This document shows, one piece after another, positions 1-8,685 of a stretch of DNA of 64,000 nt. The stretch spans positions 62,001 through 126,000 of the forward strand of contig JBMDXQ010000090.1 in the NCBI GenBank assembly GCA_048594975.1. Reading direction: 5' to 3'. This DNA comes from JBMDXB01 sp048594975 (GTDB lineage Bacteria; Acidobacteriota; Vicinamibacteria; Vicinamibacterales; 2-12-FULL-66-21). The position numbers and the translations under genes are program-made. Each line of letters starts with the position of its first letter. The first letter of the stretch is position 1. The notes beneath the pieces are model-generated. The model had not been told where the DNA came from. It saw nothing but the letters and a program-made list of their open reading frames with translations, and ran no database searches.

Positions 1-553
1 AGTCGCGATCGAGATCCTGCCAGAAGTTGGTGAGCTGCAGCGCGGTGCATACATCGTCCGAGGCGCGGTCGAGCGCCGGATCGTCGCGGCCGGCCACGCG
101 CAGCACCAGCCGGCCGACCGGGTTGGCGGATCGGCGGCAGTAGTCGAGCACCTCCGCCCAGGTTTCGTAGCGGTTGGTGGTGACGTCCTGGCGGAACGCG
201 TCCAGCAGATCCTCGAACAGCTGCCGGGGCAGGCGGCACGCCGCGATCGTGTGATGCAGCGCCCGGAAGACCGGGACACGCAACGTGTCGGGAACGGAGG
301 TCAGCTCCGACGCTGGTATGTTCCGGTCCTGCAGGCACATCCTCCACTCGTCCAGGCGGCGCAGGCGGTCGTCGCAGTCGAGGCCGGGCTCGTCGGCGAA
401 ATCGTCCGCGATGCGCGCGAACGCGTAGATGGCGGCGATGTGCGGCCGCATGCCCGCGGGCAGCAGCCGCGAGGCCACGGGGAAGTTCTCGTAGTGCTCT
501 CGCGCGAGCCGTTCGCACGCGGCGTAGGCGGCGCGCAGGCGCGGGTCTACCAC
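1..553 (-). CDS. hpnC: Squalene synthase HpnC, 3' end outside the window
   Basis: This is a squalene/phytoene-synthase family enzyme of the HpnC type, one of the proteins that make squalene from farnesyl diphosphate for hopanoids. The visible part begins with a GTG codon overlapping the stop of the upstream adenosyltransferase gene (GTGGTAG). Family motifs seen: HYENFPVASRLLP near the N-terminus, the first aspartate-rich motif in AFARIADDFADE, then NPVGRLVL and LQLTNFWQDLDRD at the window edge, which is the second aspartate-rich region. The reading frame is open throughout. The C-terminus and any hpnD/hpnE partners lie beyond position 1. The identification is firm; which exact Hpn paralogue it is rests on the HpnC-like N-terminus. 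Confidence 0.88.
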   Translation of the reverse strand, partial: MVDPRLRAAYAACERLAREHYENFPVASRLLPAGMRPHIAAIYAFARIADDFADEPGLDCDDRLRRLDEWRMCLQDRNIPASELTSVPDTLRVPVFRALHHTIAACRLPRQLFEDLLDAFRQDVTTNRYETWAEVLDYCRRSANPVGRLVLRVAGRDDPALDRASDDVCTALQLTNFWQDLDRD

Positions 554-1086
554 TCCGCTTCCGGCGCGCCGGCGCGGCGGTTCACCGCCCGCGCCATGAC
601 GAAGAGCAGGTCGGACAGACGGTTGACGTAGACGAGCAGCTCGGGCTCGAAGGCGTCGCGTCCGAGCGCGACCATCGCCCGCTCGGCGCGGCGGCACACG
701 GCGCGGGCGACGTGCAGCGCGGCACCCGCCGGCGAGCCGCCCGAGAGGATGAAGCGCCGCAGCGGCGGCACCTCCTCCTCGAGCCGATCGATCCACCCTT
801 CGAGGCGCGCCACGTCATCTGCCGTAATCGCAGCCTTCTCGACACGCCCGGCGATGCGCTGTGCAGGGTCGGCGAGCCGCGCGCCGAGCGCGAACAGATC
901 GCGCTGGATCCGGTCGAGCATCGCGTCGATCGCATCCGGCAGGCGCGCCGCGCGCGCGAAGCCGACGACGGCGTTCAGCTCGTCGACCTCCCCGTAGGTC
1001 GAGACGCGCGGGTCCGCTTTCGACACCCGCGTGCCGTCAAACAGGCCGGTCTCGCCGCCGTCGCCGGACCTGGTGTAGATTTTCAC
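547..1086 (-). CDS. ATP:cob(I)alamin adenosyltransferase, PduO type
   Basis: 179 residues, the usual size of the PduO/MMAB family, which transfers the adenosyl group of ATP to cob(I)alamin to make coenzyme B12. The N-terminus MKIYTRSGDGGETGLFDG is the ATP-binding signature, followed by RVSKADPRVSTYGEVDELNA, and the C-terminal helix carries VYVNRLSDLLFVMAR. It starts at an ATG facing mutY across a short divergent gap, and its stop codon overlaps the GTG start of hpnC, so the two are probably co-transcribed. No B12 riboswitch was seen upstream. Confidence 0.93.
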   Translation of the reverse strand: MKIYTRSGDGGETGLFDGTRVSKADPRVSTYGEVDELNAVVGFARAARLPDAIDAMLDRIQRDLFALGARLADPAQRIAGRVEKAAITADDVARLEGWIDRLEEEVPPLRRFILSGGSPAGAALHVARAVCRRAERAMVALGRDAFEPELLVYVNRLSDLLFVMARAVNRRAGAPEAEW

Positions 1087-1161
1087 GGCGCAATTATAGG
1101 ACTACGGCGCGTTCGCGACGGGCCATTGGCCACGGATCGTTCGCACTGGTGCTGCCCACGC

Positions 1162-1860
1162 ATGAGTTCCCGGGTTCGCAAGGTTTCGCTTCCTCCACCG
1201 GCGCGGCGCCGCTGGTTCCGGCGGCGGCTGCTCGAGTGGTACCGGCGCAACGGACGCGACCTGCCGTGGCGGCAGACGCGCGATCCGTACCGCATCCTCG
1301 TCTCCGAGATCATGCTGCAGCAGACCCAGGTCGATCGCGTGCTGTCGAAGTACCACGAGTGGCTGCACAAGTACCCCACGCTCGAGGCGCTCGCCGCGGC
1401 ACCCGCGCGTGACGTCGCCGCGACCTGGCGCCCGCTCGGCTACAACATCCGCCCGCGCCGCCTGCACGCGATCGCGCGGGAGTCGGTCGCCTCGTACGGC
1501 GGCGCGCTGCCGGCCGACGAGGCGACGCTGCGCTCGTTCGAGGGAATCGGCGCCTACACCGCCGGAGCGGTCCTGAGCTTCGCGTTCGGACAGCGGGCGG
1601 CGATCCTCGACACCAACGTCGCACGGGTGCTGTTCCGCGTCTTCGTCGCCGGCGGCGAGCTGAAGGCGCACGCGATGACGCGCGCGCTGTGGGAGATCTC
1701 GCGCGCCCTGCTCCCGCACCGCCACGTCTTCGACTTCAATCAGGCGCTGATGGACTTCGGCGCGACGCTCTGCACCGCGCGGCGGCCCGCGTGTCGCGCG
1801 TGCCCGCTGCGCCGCGGGTGCGTGAGCTTCCCCGTCATCGCCAACGGCGGCGGCGCGTGA
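1162..1860 (+). CDS. mutY: A/G-specific adenine glycosylase, short form
   Basis: Base-excision repair glycosylase of the HhH-GPD superfamily that removes adenine opposite 8-oxoguanine. Visible: RILVSEIMLQQTQV with catalytic Glu49, helix-hairpin-helix FEGIGAYTAGA, Asp150 in ILDTNVARVL, and the iron-sulfur cysteines C204, C211, C214 and C220 (C-x6-C-x2-C-x5-C). At 232 residues it stops right after the Fe-S loop and lacks the C-terminal NUDIX-like domain that reads 8-oxoG in E. coli-type MutY. The ATG at 1162 starts just before the homologous region; a longer open frame upstream is antisense to the adenosyltransferase gene and is not used. Its stop overlaps the GTG of the downstream NUDIX gene. 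Confidence 0.88.
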   Translation: MSSRVRKVSLPPPARRRWFRRRLLEWYRRNGRDLPWRQTRDPYRILVSEIMLQQTQVDRVLSKYHEWLHKYPTLEALAAAPARDVAATWRPLGYNIRPRRLHAIARESVASYGGALPADEATLRSFEGIGAYTAGAVLSFAFGQRAAILDTNVARVLFRVFVAGGELKAHAMTRALWEISRALLPHRHVFDFNQALMDFGATLCTARRPACRACPLRRGCVSFPVIANGGGA

Positions 1861-2255
1861 CCGCCGCGCCCCGCCAACGGGTGGTCGTCGCCGCGGCCGT
1901 GATCGAGCGCGGTGGCGCGTTCCTCGTCACCCGGCGGCTCGAAGGCGCCCACCTCGAAGGCCGCTGGGAGTTCCCCGGCGGCAAGTGCGACCCCGGCGAG
2001 TCGCTCACCGCCTGCCTGAAGCGCGAGATCCTCGAGGAGCTCGGCGCCGGCCTGAGGATCGGTCCCGAGATCTTCGTCGTCGAGCACGACTACCCGGAGC
2101 GGGTCGTCGAGCTGCATTTCTTCGCGTGCGAGCTGACCGGGGTGCCCGCGCCGGTGCTCGGGCAGGCGATGCGGTGGGTACGGCGCGAGGAACTGCGCTC
2201 GCTCGATTTCCCTCCCGCCGACGCGGAGCTGGTCGAGCGGCTGCGACGCGGCTAG
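1857..2255 (+). CDS. mutT: NUDIX hydrolase, MutT-like 8-oxo-dGTP diphosphatase
   Basis: 132 residues with a complete NUDIX box (G-x5-E-x7-REILEELG, in the stretch GKCDPGESLTACLKREIL), so it should be a real pyrophosphohydrolase and not the degenerate NUDIX fold of a MutY C-terminus. FPGGK before the box and MRWVRREEL near the C-terminus are typical of MutT. The GTG start at 1857 overlaps the mutY stop (GTGA), so translation is probably coupled. The pair covers both nucleotide-pool cleaning and removal of misincorporated A. Substrate (8-oxo-dGTP versus another nucleotide) cannot be told from sequence. Confidence 0.85.
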   Translation: MTAAPRQRVVVAAAVIERGGAFLVTRRLEGAHLEGRWEFPGGKCDPGESLTACLKREILEELGAGLRIGPEIFVVEHDYPERVVELHFFACELTGVPAPVLGQAMRWVRREELRSLDFPPADAELVERLRRG

Positions 2256-2319
2256 CCGTTCCGGGACCGTCGCGTCGACGCCGGCACCAGCTCCCAACTC
2301 CCGAGACGCCTCTTCGTGA

Positions 2320-4500
2320 TCAGAACCGGAAGAGATAGCTCCCCTTCACGAAGACCTGCCGACCGGTCGAGCGCAGTCCCGGCGCGCGGGTGAATTCGAA
2401 CGGATCCAGCCGCTCGTAGCGGTCGGTGTAGCCGACGTACACGGCGGTGCCCGGGTTGAGCAGCCACGTGAACAGCAGGTCGGCGGTCACCGTCTCCTCG
2501 TCCTCGACCTCCACCAGCCCGGGCGTCGGACGCACGGTCGCGTAGTCCACGATGGCGCGCAGCGAGAACGCGCGCGTGAACTGGTAGGTCACCCGCGAGC
2601 GGAGGATGTGATTGGTGAAGATCGTTTCGCCGGCGCCGCGGGTCGAGAGGCTCGAATAGAGGTAGCCCTGTTGCACCCTCAGCCGCGAGCCGGGCCGGAC
2701 CGTCACGTTCGCTTCCGCTTCGCGCCCCGCCGCAAGGAACGGGGCGGCGCCGCCGCCGGGGAAGAAGTTGATCTCGGTGCCCCAGGTCACGCCCGCCCCG
2801 CCGCTCAGCCAGGTGAACCACGCGGACTCGAACGCCACGTCGCTGGCGTGCTTCCGGAACTCGATGCCCTCGAACAGCTCGAACGACTGCGCGTGACCGG
2901 CGAAGAGGTAGGTCTGCCGCGTCAGCTCGAGATCGAACTCGGGGTTTATCTGCCAGTCCTGCAGGCGGCCGGCGTGATCCCAGTTGGCCAGCAGCTCCAG
3001 CTCCGGGCCGTAGCGCAGGACGGCCCTGCCATCCGGCCTCCAGTTGTACTCGAGCCGCTGCTCGACCTGGCGGATGTCGACACGCGGTACGAACCCGAGC
3101 GGCGCGCGGAACTGCGGGCTGATGTCCAGGTACTCTGCCGCGTACGAGAAGGTGCGCGCCTCCCGGAACAGCGATGCGCTCACCGCTCCCCCCGCCTCCG
3201 CCGCGGTCCCGGGCTCGCGTGTCTGGCTGAACGCGACCTGCCCGTGCGCGATCCAGTTGTCGGTCAGCTTCCAGCGCCCGTCCGCCGATGCAACACGGCT
3301 AGAGGCGCCCGCGAAGTCGCGGCTCGTGGCCAGCATGCCGAGCGACGACTGCTCGCCGAAGTCGCGCTGCGCGCGGACGATCCCGATCGCGGCGCGATCG
3401 CCGGCGCCGGGATCGGGCGGCGCCAGGCGGCGCCCGGGCGCACGGTCGTCGATGGCGAGCGCCCCCAGCGCCCACCCGCCGGACTTCCCGGTCGCGCGCG
3501 CCCCGACCTGCGGATCGACGATGCGCCGCGAGAACACCAGCTGGATGGGCGTCTCGAAGTAGGTTGCGTTCTCGATGAAGAACGGCCGCCGCTCCGGAAA
3601 GAACACCTCGAAGCGCTGGTTGATCGTCACCTGCGGTTCGTCCGACTCGACCTGGCTGAAATCGGGGTTCAGTGCCAGATCGAGCGTGAAGGCGTCCTTC
3701 AAGACGATCTTGCCGTCGAGCCCGACACGTGCGTCGTTCTCGCTCTGATACGCGCCAGCGGGCGCTCCCACGAACACGCGCGCACCGGCGAAGACGCCGT
3801 ACGGGATCAGCTGGATGTTGCGCCCCGGTGAGATGCGCTCGAGCCCGTCGAGCTGCGCCAGCTGCTGCCCGAAACCGGCCACCCGCCGCGTGATGTACGG
3901 CCAGAACGTGTCCTCGTTGGTCCGCGGAATCAGCCGCGCGAGCGCGATGCCCCAGGTCTGCTTCTCCACGGCGGGGAAGCGCAGGCTCTTGAACGGCAGC
4001 TCGAAGCGCACGACGTAGCCGAACGGCGTCAAGCGCCCCTCGGACCTCCACAGCGTATCGAAGCTGTAGTCGTCCTCCTGTCCCTCGCTGACGATCCCGT
4101 CGAGCTGAACGCCGTGGGGGTTGGCCATGAACACGTACGAGCGCCGCTGGTCGTAGAACGTGTCCAATACCACGCCCACGACGTCGTCGCCCTCGACGTC
4201 CTCGCGGCGCGTGAGCCGTGCGCGGATCAGGCGGGGGTCGGTGTCCTCGCAGACGAAGACCACGTAGAGGTGATCGTCGTCGTACGAGACGTAGGCGGTG
4301 GTGCTCTGCGTCGCAGGCACGCCGTCGCCGGGCTCCCGCTGCACGAAACCGGTCACGGCGGCGATGCCGGCGGGAGGCGAGCCGTCGAGGTAATCCTCGA
4401 GCCGCGGCGGCTCGCTGACCCGCTCGACGCGCAGCGCGGGTTGCGCAGACGCGGCGGCCGGGAGGAGCGCGAGGAGGATGGTGCCGGGCAGGAAACGCAT
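2320..4500 (-). CDS. DUF5916 outer-membrane protein with family-9-like carbohydrate-binding domain
   Basis: 726 residues. A signal peptide (MRFLPGTILLALLPAAASAQ) is followed by a family-9-like carbohydrate-binding domain (roughly residues 35-220; AYVSYDDDHLYVVFVCED, then ANPHGVQLDG) and a long C-terminal region typical of DUF5916 (QRFEVFFPERRPFFIEN, SRRIVDPQVGARATGK), which is predicted to form an outer-membrane beta-barrel ending in aromatic F-R-F. These proteins are frequent in Acidobacteriota; their ligand is not established. The chosen ATG at 4500 shares one base with the stop of the upstream ygfZ gene (TGATG) and gives a clean signal peptide; the longer open frame merely reads through ygfZ. 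Confidence 0.85.
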   Translation of the reverse strand: MRFLPGTILLALLPAAASAQPALRVERVSEPPRLEDYLDGSPPAGIAAVTGFVQREPGDGVPATQSTTAYVSYDDDHLYVVFVCEDTDPRLIRARLTRREDVEGDDVVGVVLDTFYDQRRSYVFMANPHGVQLDGIVSEGQEDDYSFDTLWRSEGRLTPFGYVVRFELPFKSLRFPAVEKQTWGIALARLIPRTNEDTFWPYITRRVAGFGQQLAQLDGLERISPGRNIQLIPYGVFAGARVFVGAPAGAYQSENDARVGLDGKIVLKDAFTLDLALNPDFSQVESDEPQVTINQRFEVFFPERRPFFIENATYFETPIQLVFSRRIVDPQVGARATGKSGGWALGALAIDDRAPGRRLAPPDPGAGDRAAIGIVRAQRDFGEQSSLGMLATSRDFAGASSRVASADGRWKLTDNWIAHGQVAFSQTREPGTAAEAGGAVSASLFREARTFSYAAEYLDISPQFRAPLGFVPRVDIRQVEQRLEYNWRPDGRAVLRYGPELELLANWDHAGRLQDWQINPEFDLELTRQTYLFAGHAQSFELFEGIEFRKHASDVAFESAWFTWLSGGAGVTWGTEINFFPGGGAAPFLAAGREAEANVTVRPGSRLRVQQGYLYSSLSTRGAGETIFTNHILRSRVTYQFTRAFSLRAIVDYATVRPTPGLVEVEDEETVTADLLFTWLLNPGTAVYVGYTDRYERLDPFEFTRAPGLRSTGRQVFVKGSYLFRF

Positions 4501-5540
4501 CAGGCAAACGGCGTGGCGGCGACGATCGCCGGAACAGCGCCGACGTGCACCGCCGTACCAGGCGAGGTGAAGTCGCGGTGCACGTAGCCGAGCGCAATGG
4601 CGGTGCCCAGCCGCGGCGAGCGGGCCGCGCTGGTGGTGCGGCCGATCTCCCGGCCCTCGGCGCGGATCGCTTCGCCGCGCGCCGGCACGGCAGCCGACGC
4701 GAGCCGCAGGCCGACCAGCCGTCGCGCCACCCGGCCGTGGCCACGGTCGAGCACGCGGACAATCACCTCCTGCCCGACGTAGCACCCCTTGGTTCGGCTG
4801 ATGGCGCGGTCTTCGATGCCCGCCTCCAGCGGAATCGTCTCTCCGTCCATGTCGAGCCCGAAACGCGGACGACCTGCTTCGATGCGGGTCGTCTCGGTCA
4901 CTGCCTCGTCGACGTCAACGGCTCCCTGCCCGCGCAGCGCCGCGAGCAGCGTCTCGCGGAGCGCGGCGTCGACGACGAGATCGAAGCCGGCGACGCCGGG
5001 ATCGTCGCTCCGGAGCACGTACACCGGCGAGCCGCGGACGTCCCAGTGCGCGCTGCCGAGCATCGGCATCGCCTCGAGGATGCCGACCGCGGGCCAGCCG
5101 ATCACCGCGGCGTCGCCGTGCTGCGGCGCGTCGACGTCCGGGTGCGCAGCTGCCAGCGCGGCAGACAGCACCGCCGGCGAGCGCGGTCCGTAGATGCCGA
5201 GTTGCGCTTGCTCCGCGCTCAGGTCCTTGATCTCGACGTCCTCGCTGAACACGAACTGGGCGAGGCGATCGCGCACGGTGGTGGTCACGAAGCCTTCGAG
5301 GTCGAGCAGGACCGCGTCCCCCAACTCGAACACGCGCAGGTCGGCGATCATGCGGCCCTGCGGCGTGAGATAGGCGGCGTAGCACCCGGTGCCCGCGGCC
5401 AGCACGGTGATGTCGTTGGTCAGCAGCCCGTGCAAGTAGGACCGGCGATCGGAGCCGGTGACGAGGAGCCGGCCGCGAGCCGATCGCTCGACGATGGCCG
5501 CACCTTCGCGGATGGCGTGATAGCGCTCGAAGAAATCCAT
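4500..5540 (-). CDS. ygfZ: Folate-binding YgfZ/GcvT-like protein
   Basis: 346 residues. YgfZ is a tetrahydrofolate-binding relative of the glycine-cleavage T protein that helps assemble or repair certain Fe-S enzymes. The diagnostic KGCYVGQE motif (K-G-C-Y-x-G-Q-E) is present near residue 250, with RSYLHGLLTNDI and the GRMIADLRVF region in the N-terminal half. It is transcribed divergently from the hydrolase gene at 5570 and is followed without a gap by the DUF5916 gene. The ATG at 5540 is preferred because homology begins there. Confidence 0.9.
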   Translation of the reverse strand: MDFFERYHAIREGAAIVERSARGRLLVTGSDRRSYLHGLLTNDITVLAAGTGCYAAYLTPQGRMIADLRVFELGDAVLLDLEGFVTTTVRDRLAQFVFSEDVEIKDLSAEQAQLGIYGPRSPAVLSAALAAAHPDVDAPQHGDAAVIGWPAVGILEAMPMLGSAHWDVRGSPVYVLRSDDPGVAGFDLVVDAALRETLLAALRGQGAVDVDEAVTETTRIEAGRPRFGLDMDGETIPLEAGIEDRAISRTKGCYVGQEVIVRVLDRGHGRVARRLVGLRLASAAVPARGEAIRAEGREIGRTTSAARSPRLGTAIALGYVHRDFTSPGTAVHVGAVPAIVAATPFA

Positions 5541-5569
5541 TGCCGGCGTCGCTGATATATCCTCAAGGC

Positions 5570-7222
5570 ATGCCCGCGTTGCGCCATTGTACCGCCGCGC
5601 TCGTCGCGCTCCTAGCCGCGGGCGGCGCTGCCGCGCAGACGCCGGCGCCGCAGCCGGCACCGGGGGACGCCGAGTACACGATCTTCTACCGCGGCGCGGC
5701 GATCGGGCGCGAGAACGTGCACCTCGCGCGGACGAAGGACGGCTGGATCCTCACCGCCGGCGGCCGCACCGCGCCGCCGTACGACAACACGCTCCATCGC
5801 TTCGAGCTGAAGTACACCGCCGACTGGCAACCGGTCGAGCTCAAGCTCGACGCCACCGCGGGCCGGACCAGCCTCGGGATCGCCACCTCGTTCGGCGGCA
5901 CGACGGCGATCAACGAGATCACCCGCAACGGCATGACCAACGCGAAGACCGACCAGGTCTCGCCGCGCACGATCGTCCTGCCCAGCAACTTCTACGCCGG
6001 CTACGAGGCGCTCGCGGCGCGGCTCGCGCGTACCTCGGTCGGCGACCAGCTGCCGCTCTACATCGTCCCGCAGGCGGAAGTGACAATGACGGTGAAGAGC
6101 ATCCGCGAGGAGCCGCTCGCGATCCCCGGCGGCACGCTGCACACGCGGCGTTACGAGACGACGGTGGACAACCCGGCCGGCCCGCTGGTCGTGCAGGTCG
6201 GCGTCGATCAGCGTTCGCGCTTCGTTCGCCTCGACGTGCCGTCGGCCGGCCTGCTCGTGCTGCGCTCCGATGTCGCCAGCGTCGCGACCCGCCCGCTGAC
6301 CGCGCGCAACCCGACGGATTTTGACGTCTCGATTCCGGGCAACGGCTTCAATCTGGCCGCCACCGTCACGACACCTCCGGCCGCAGCGTCGCGGCTGCGC
6401 TACCCGGCGGTGATCCTGGCCGCCGGCTCCGGCCCTGCCGATCGGGACCAGATCTCCTCGGGCGTCCCCGTCTTCGCCGAGCTCGCCGGCATGCTGGCCG
6501 AGCGCGGCCTGGTGGTCGTGCGCTATGACATGCGCGGCATCGGCCAGAGCGGCGGACGGACCGAGACGGCGACGCTCCAGGACTTCGCGGAGGATCTGCG
6601 GTCGGTGGTGCGGTGGGTGGAGAAGCGCAAGGACGTGGACAAGAAGCGCATCGCCGTCGCGGGCTACAGCGAGGGCGGCTGGGTGGCGCTCCTGGCCGCG
6701 TCGCGCGAGAAGAAGATCGCATCGCTCATCCTCGTTGCCGCACCGGGCACGACCGGCGCCGAACTCGTGCTCGAGCAGCAGCGCCACGCGCTCGACCAGC
6801 TGAAGGCGAGCGAGGAGGAGCGGAAGAAGAAGATCGAGCTGCAGCATCGCATCCACACCGCGGTGCTCACCGGCAAGGGGTGGGAGAACATCCCCGAGGA
6901 GCTGCGCGCGCAGGCCGACGTCCCGTCGTTCGCGAGCCTGCTTGCCTTCGACCCGTTGAAGGTGATGTCGAACGTGAAGCAGCCGATCCTCGTCCTGCAC
7001 GGGGAGCTCGACAAGGAGGTGCCGCCGCATCATGGCACCCGGCTCGCCGAGCTCGCCGGGGCGCGCAAGAACGCGGCGAGCGTGGAGCTGAAGCAGCTGC
7101 CGGGCGTGAACCACCTCCTCGTTCGCGGCACCACCGGCGAGGTCTCGGAGTACGGGACGCTGCCGGCGCCAGCCGTGGCGCGCGAAGCGGGCGAGGCAAT
7201 TGCAGCATGGCTGGGGAAATGA
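5570..7222 (+). CDS. Secreted two-domain alpha/beta hydrolase
   Basis: 550 residues with a signal peptide (LVALLAAGGAAAQT), so it acts in the periplasm or outside. Residues about 30-260 form a beta-rich N-terminal domain of unknown role; residues about 265-550 are an alpha/beta hydrolase with the nucleophile elbow AGYSEGG (Ser near 367), an acidic residue in LHGELDKEVPPHHG and a histidine in LPGVNHLLV, giving a full Ser-Asp-His triad. The VILAAGSGPADRDQ segment is typical of secreted dienelactone-hydrolase-like or acyl-esterase-like proteins. The substrate is not evident. It lies just upstream of the transhydrogenase genes but is separated from them by 46 bp. Confidence 0.85.
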   Translation: MPALRHCTAALVALLAAGGAAAQTPAPQPAPGDAEYTIFYRGAAIGRENVHLARTKDGWILTAGGRTAPPYDNTLHRFELKYTADWQPVELKLDATAGRTSLGIATSFGGTTAINEITRNGMTNAKTDQVSPRTIVLPSNFYAGYEALAARLARTSVGDQLPLYIVPQAEVTMTVKSIREEPLAIPGGTLHTRRYETTVDNPAGPLVVQVGVDQRSRFVRLDVPSAGLLVLRSDVASVATRPLTARNPTDFDVSIPGNGFNLAATVTTPPAAASRLRYPAVILAAGSGPADRDQISSGVPVFAELAGMLAERGLVVVRYDMRGIGQSGGRTETATLQDFAEDLRSVVRWVEKRKDVDKKRIAVAGYSEGGWVALLAASREKKIASLILVAAPGTTGAELVLEQQRHALDQLKASEEERKKKIELQHRIHTAVLTGKGWENIPEELRAQADVPSFASLLAFDPLKVMSNVKQPILVLHGELDKEVPPHHGTRLAELAGARKNAASVELKQLPGVNHLLVRGTTGEVSEYGTLPAPAVAREAGEAIAAWLGK

Positions 7223-7268
7223 CCTCGTCTGCCGGAAAACCGGCAGGACTTCGACTAGACTCCCTTCG

Positions 7269-8402
7269 ATGACAGTTGGCGTTCCGAAGGAATCCTGGCC
7301 GGGAGAAGCGCGCGTCTCCCTGGTCCCTGCCGCGGTCACCAAGCTCACCAAAGCCGGTCTCGAGGTCGTCGTCGAACGGGGCGCCGGCGCAGCCGCCGGG
7401 TTCACCGACGACGCCTATGCCGCGCAGGGCGCGAGGCTCGCCGATCGCGATGCGGTGGTCGCCTCCTCCGACATCCTCCTGCAGGTCCGCACGACTCCGG
7501 ACGGCGTCGCGCTCAGGGCCGGCCAGGTGGTCATCGGCTTCGCCGACCCGCTCGGCGCGCCGGCGGCGATCGCCCAGCTCGCCGCCACCGGCGTGTCGAC
7601 GTTTTCGATGGAGCTGATGCCGCGGATCACCCGCGCGCAGAGCATGGACGCGCTCTCGGCGATGGCGACCATTGCCGGGTACAAGGCGGTGCTGATCGCC
7701 GCCAACGTACTGCCGCGGATGTTTCCGATGATGATGACCGCCGCCGGCACGGTCTCGCCCGCCCACGTGTTCGTCGTCGGCGCCGGCGTCGCGGGGCTGC
7801 AGGCCATCGCCTCGGCGCGGCGGCTCGGCGCGAAGGTGGAGGCGTACGACGTCCGGCCGGCGGTCAAGGAGCAGGTGCTCAGCCTCGGCGCAAAGTTCGT
7901 CGAGCTGCCCCTCGAGGTGGCGGATGCGGAGGACAAGGGGGGCTACGCCCGGGCGCAGGACGAGTCCTTCTATCGTCGGCAGCGCGAGATGATGCTTGGT
8001 GTGGTCGCGCACAGCGACGTGGTGATCACGACGGCGCAGGTGCCGGGCAAGCGCGCCCCGATCCTGATCACCACCGAGATGGTGGAGAGGATGGCGCCGG
8101 GCAGCGTGGTCGTCGATCTCGCCGCCGAGCGCGGCGGCAACTGCGAGCTCACCCGCCCAGACGAGCACGTGGTGCACCGGGGCGTGAGCGTCATCGGGCC
8201 CTCGAACCCGGCGTCGCTCGTCCCCTACCACGCCAGCCAGATGTACGCCCGGAACATCACCACCTTCCTCCTGCATCTGCTCGGGAAGGAGGGAGCGAAG
8301 GAGGCGTCGATGCCGATCGACGTGAACGACGAGATCACGCGCGAGACGCTGCTCACGCGCGACGGCGCGGTCGTGCACCCGCGGGTCAAGGAGCTTCTCT
8401 GA
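7269..8402 (+). CDS. pntAA: NAD(P) transhydrogenase subunit alpha part 1 (NAD(H)-binding domain dI)
   Basis: 377 residues forming the NAD(H)-binding domain of the proton-translocating transhydrogenase, which moves hydride between NADH and NADP+ using the proton gradient. MTVGVPKESWPGEARVSLVP is the family N-terminus; the Rossmann loop is VVGAGVAGLQAI, followed by AYDVRP and VKEQVLSLGAKFVE. The alpha subunit is split: the membrane part is encoded by the next gene, whose ATG shares one base with this stop (TGATG). Such three-gene arrangements are common outside enterobacteria. Confidence 0.95.
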   Translation: MTVGVPKESWPGEARVSLVPAAVTKLTKAGLEVVVERGAGAAAGFTDDAYAAQGARLADRDAVVASSDILLQVRTTPDGVALRAGQVVIGFADPLGAPAAIAQLAATGVSTFSMELMPRITRAQSMDALSAMATIAGYKAVLIAANVLPRMFPMMMTAAGTVSPAHVFVVGAGVAGLQAIASARRLGAKVEAYDVRPAVKEQVLSLGAKFVELPLEVADAEDKGGYARAQDESFYRRQREMMLGVVAHSDVVITTAQVPGKRAPILITTEMVERMAPGSVVVDLAAERGGNCELTRPDEHVVHRGVSVIGPSNPASLVPYHASQMYARNITTFLLHLLGKEGAKEASMPIDVNDEITRETLLTRDGAVVHPRVKELL

Positions 8403-8680
8403 TGGAAGCGTTCATCACGGTTCTGACGATCTTCGTCCTGGCGCTCTTCGTGGGCTGGGAGGTCATCACGAAGGTGCCGCCGCTGCTGCACACGCCGCTG
8501 ATGTCAGGGTCGAACGCCATCTCCGGCATCACCATCGTGGGAGCCATGCTCTCGGTGGCGACGCCGAGCCCGTATTCCACCGCTCTCGCATTCATCGCCA
8601 TCGTGTTCGCGACGATCAACGTGGTCGGCGGCTTCCTGGTGACGCACCGGATGCTCGGGATGTTCAAGAGGAAGGGCTGA
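8402..8680 (+). CDS. pntAB: NAD(P) transhydrogenase subunit alpha part 2 (membrane segment)
   Basis: 92-residue membrane protein that supplies the short half of the transhydrogenase membrane domain. Hydrophobic stretches are ITVLTIFVLALFVGWEVI, ISGITIVGAML and ALAFIAIVFATINVVGGFLV; the conserved TPLMSGSNAISG and FLVTHRML segments are both present. It overlaps pntAA by one base and precedes pntB by 5 bp, so the three genes are a single translational unit. Confidence 0.95.
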   Translation: MEAFITVLTIFVLALFVGWEVITKVPPLLHTPLMSGSNAISGITIVGAMLSVATPSPYSTALAFIAIVFATINVVGGFLVTHRMLGMFKRKG

Positions 8681-8685
8681 TCGCG

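Noticed and set aside
4501..4785. N-terminal extension of the DUF5916 protein
   Set aside because: It overlaps ygfZ and has no signal peptide; ATG 4500 gives a clean signal sequence.
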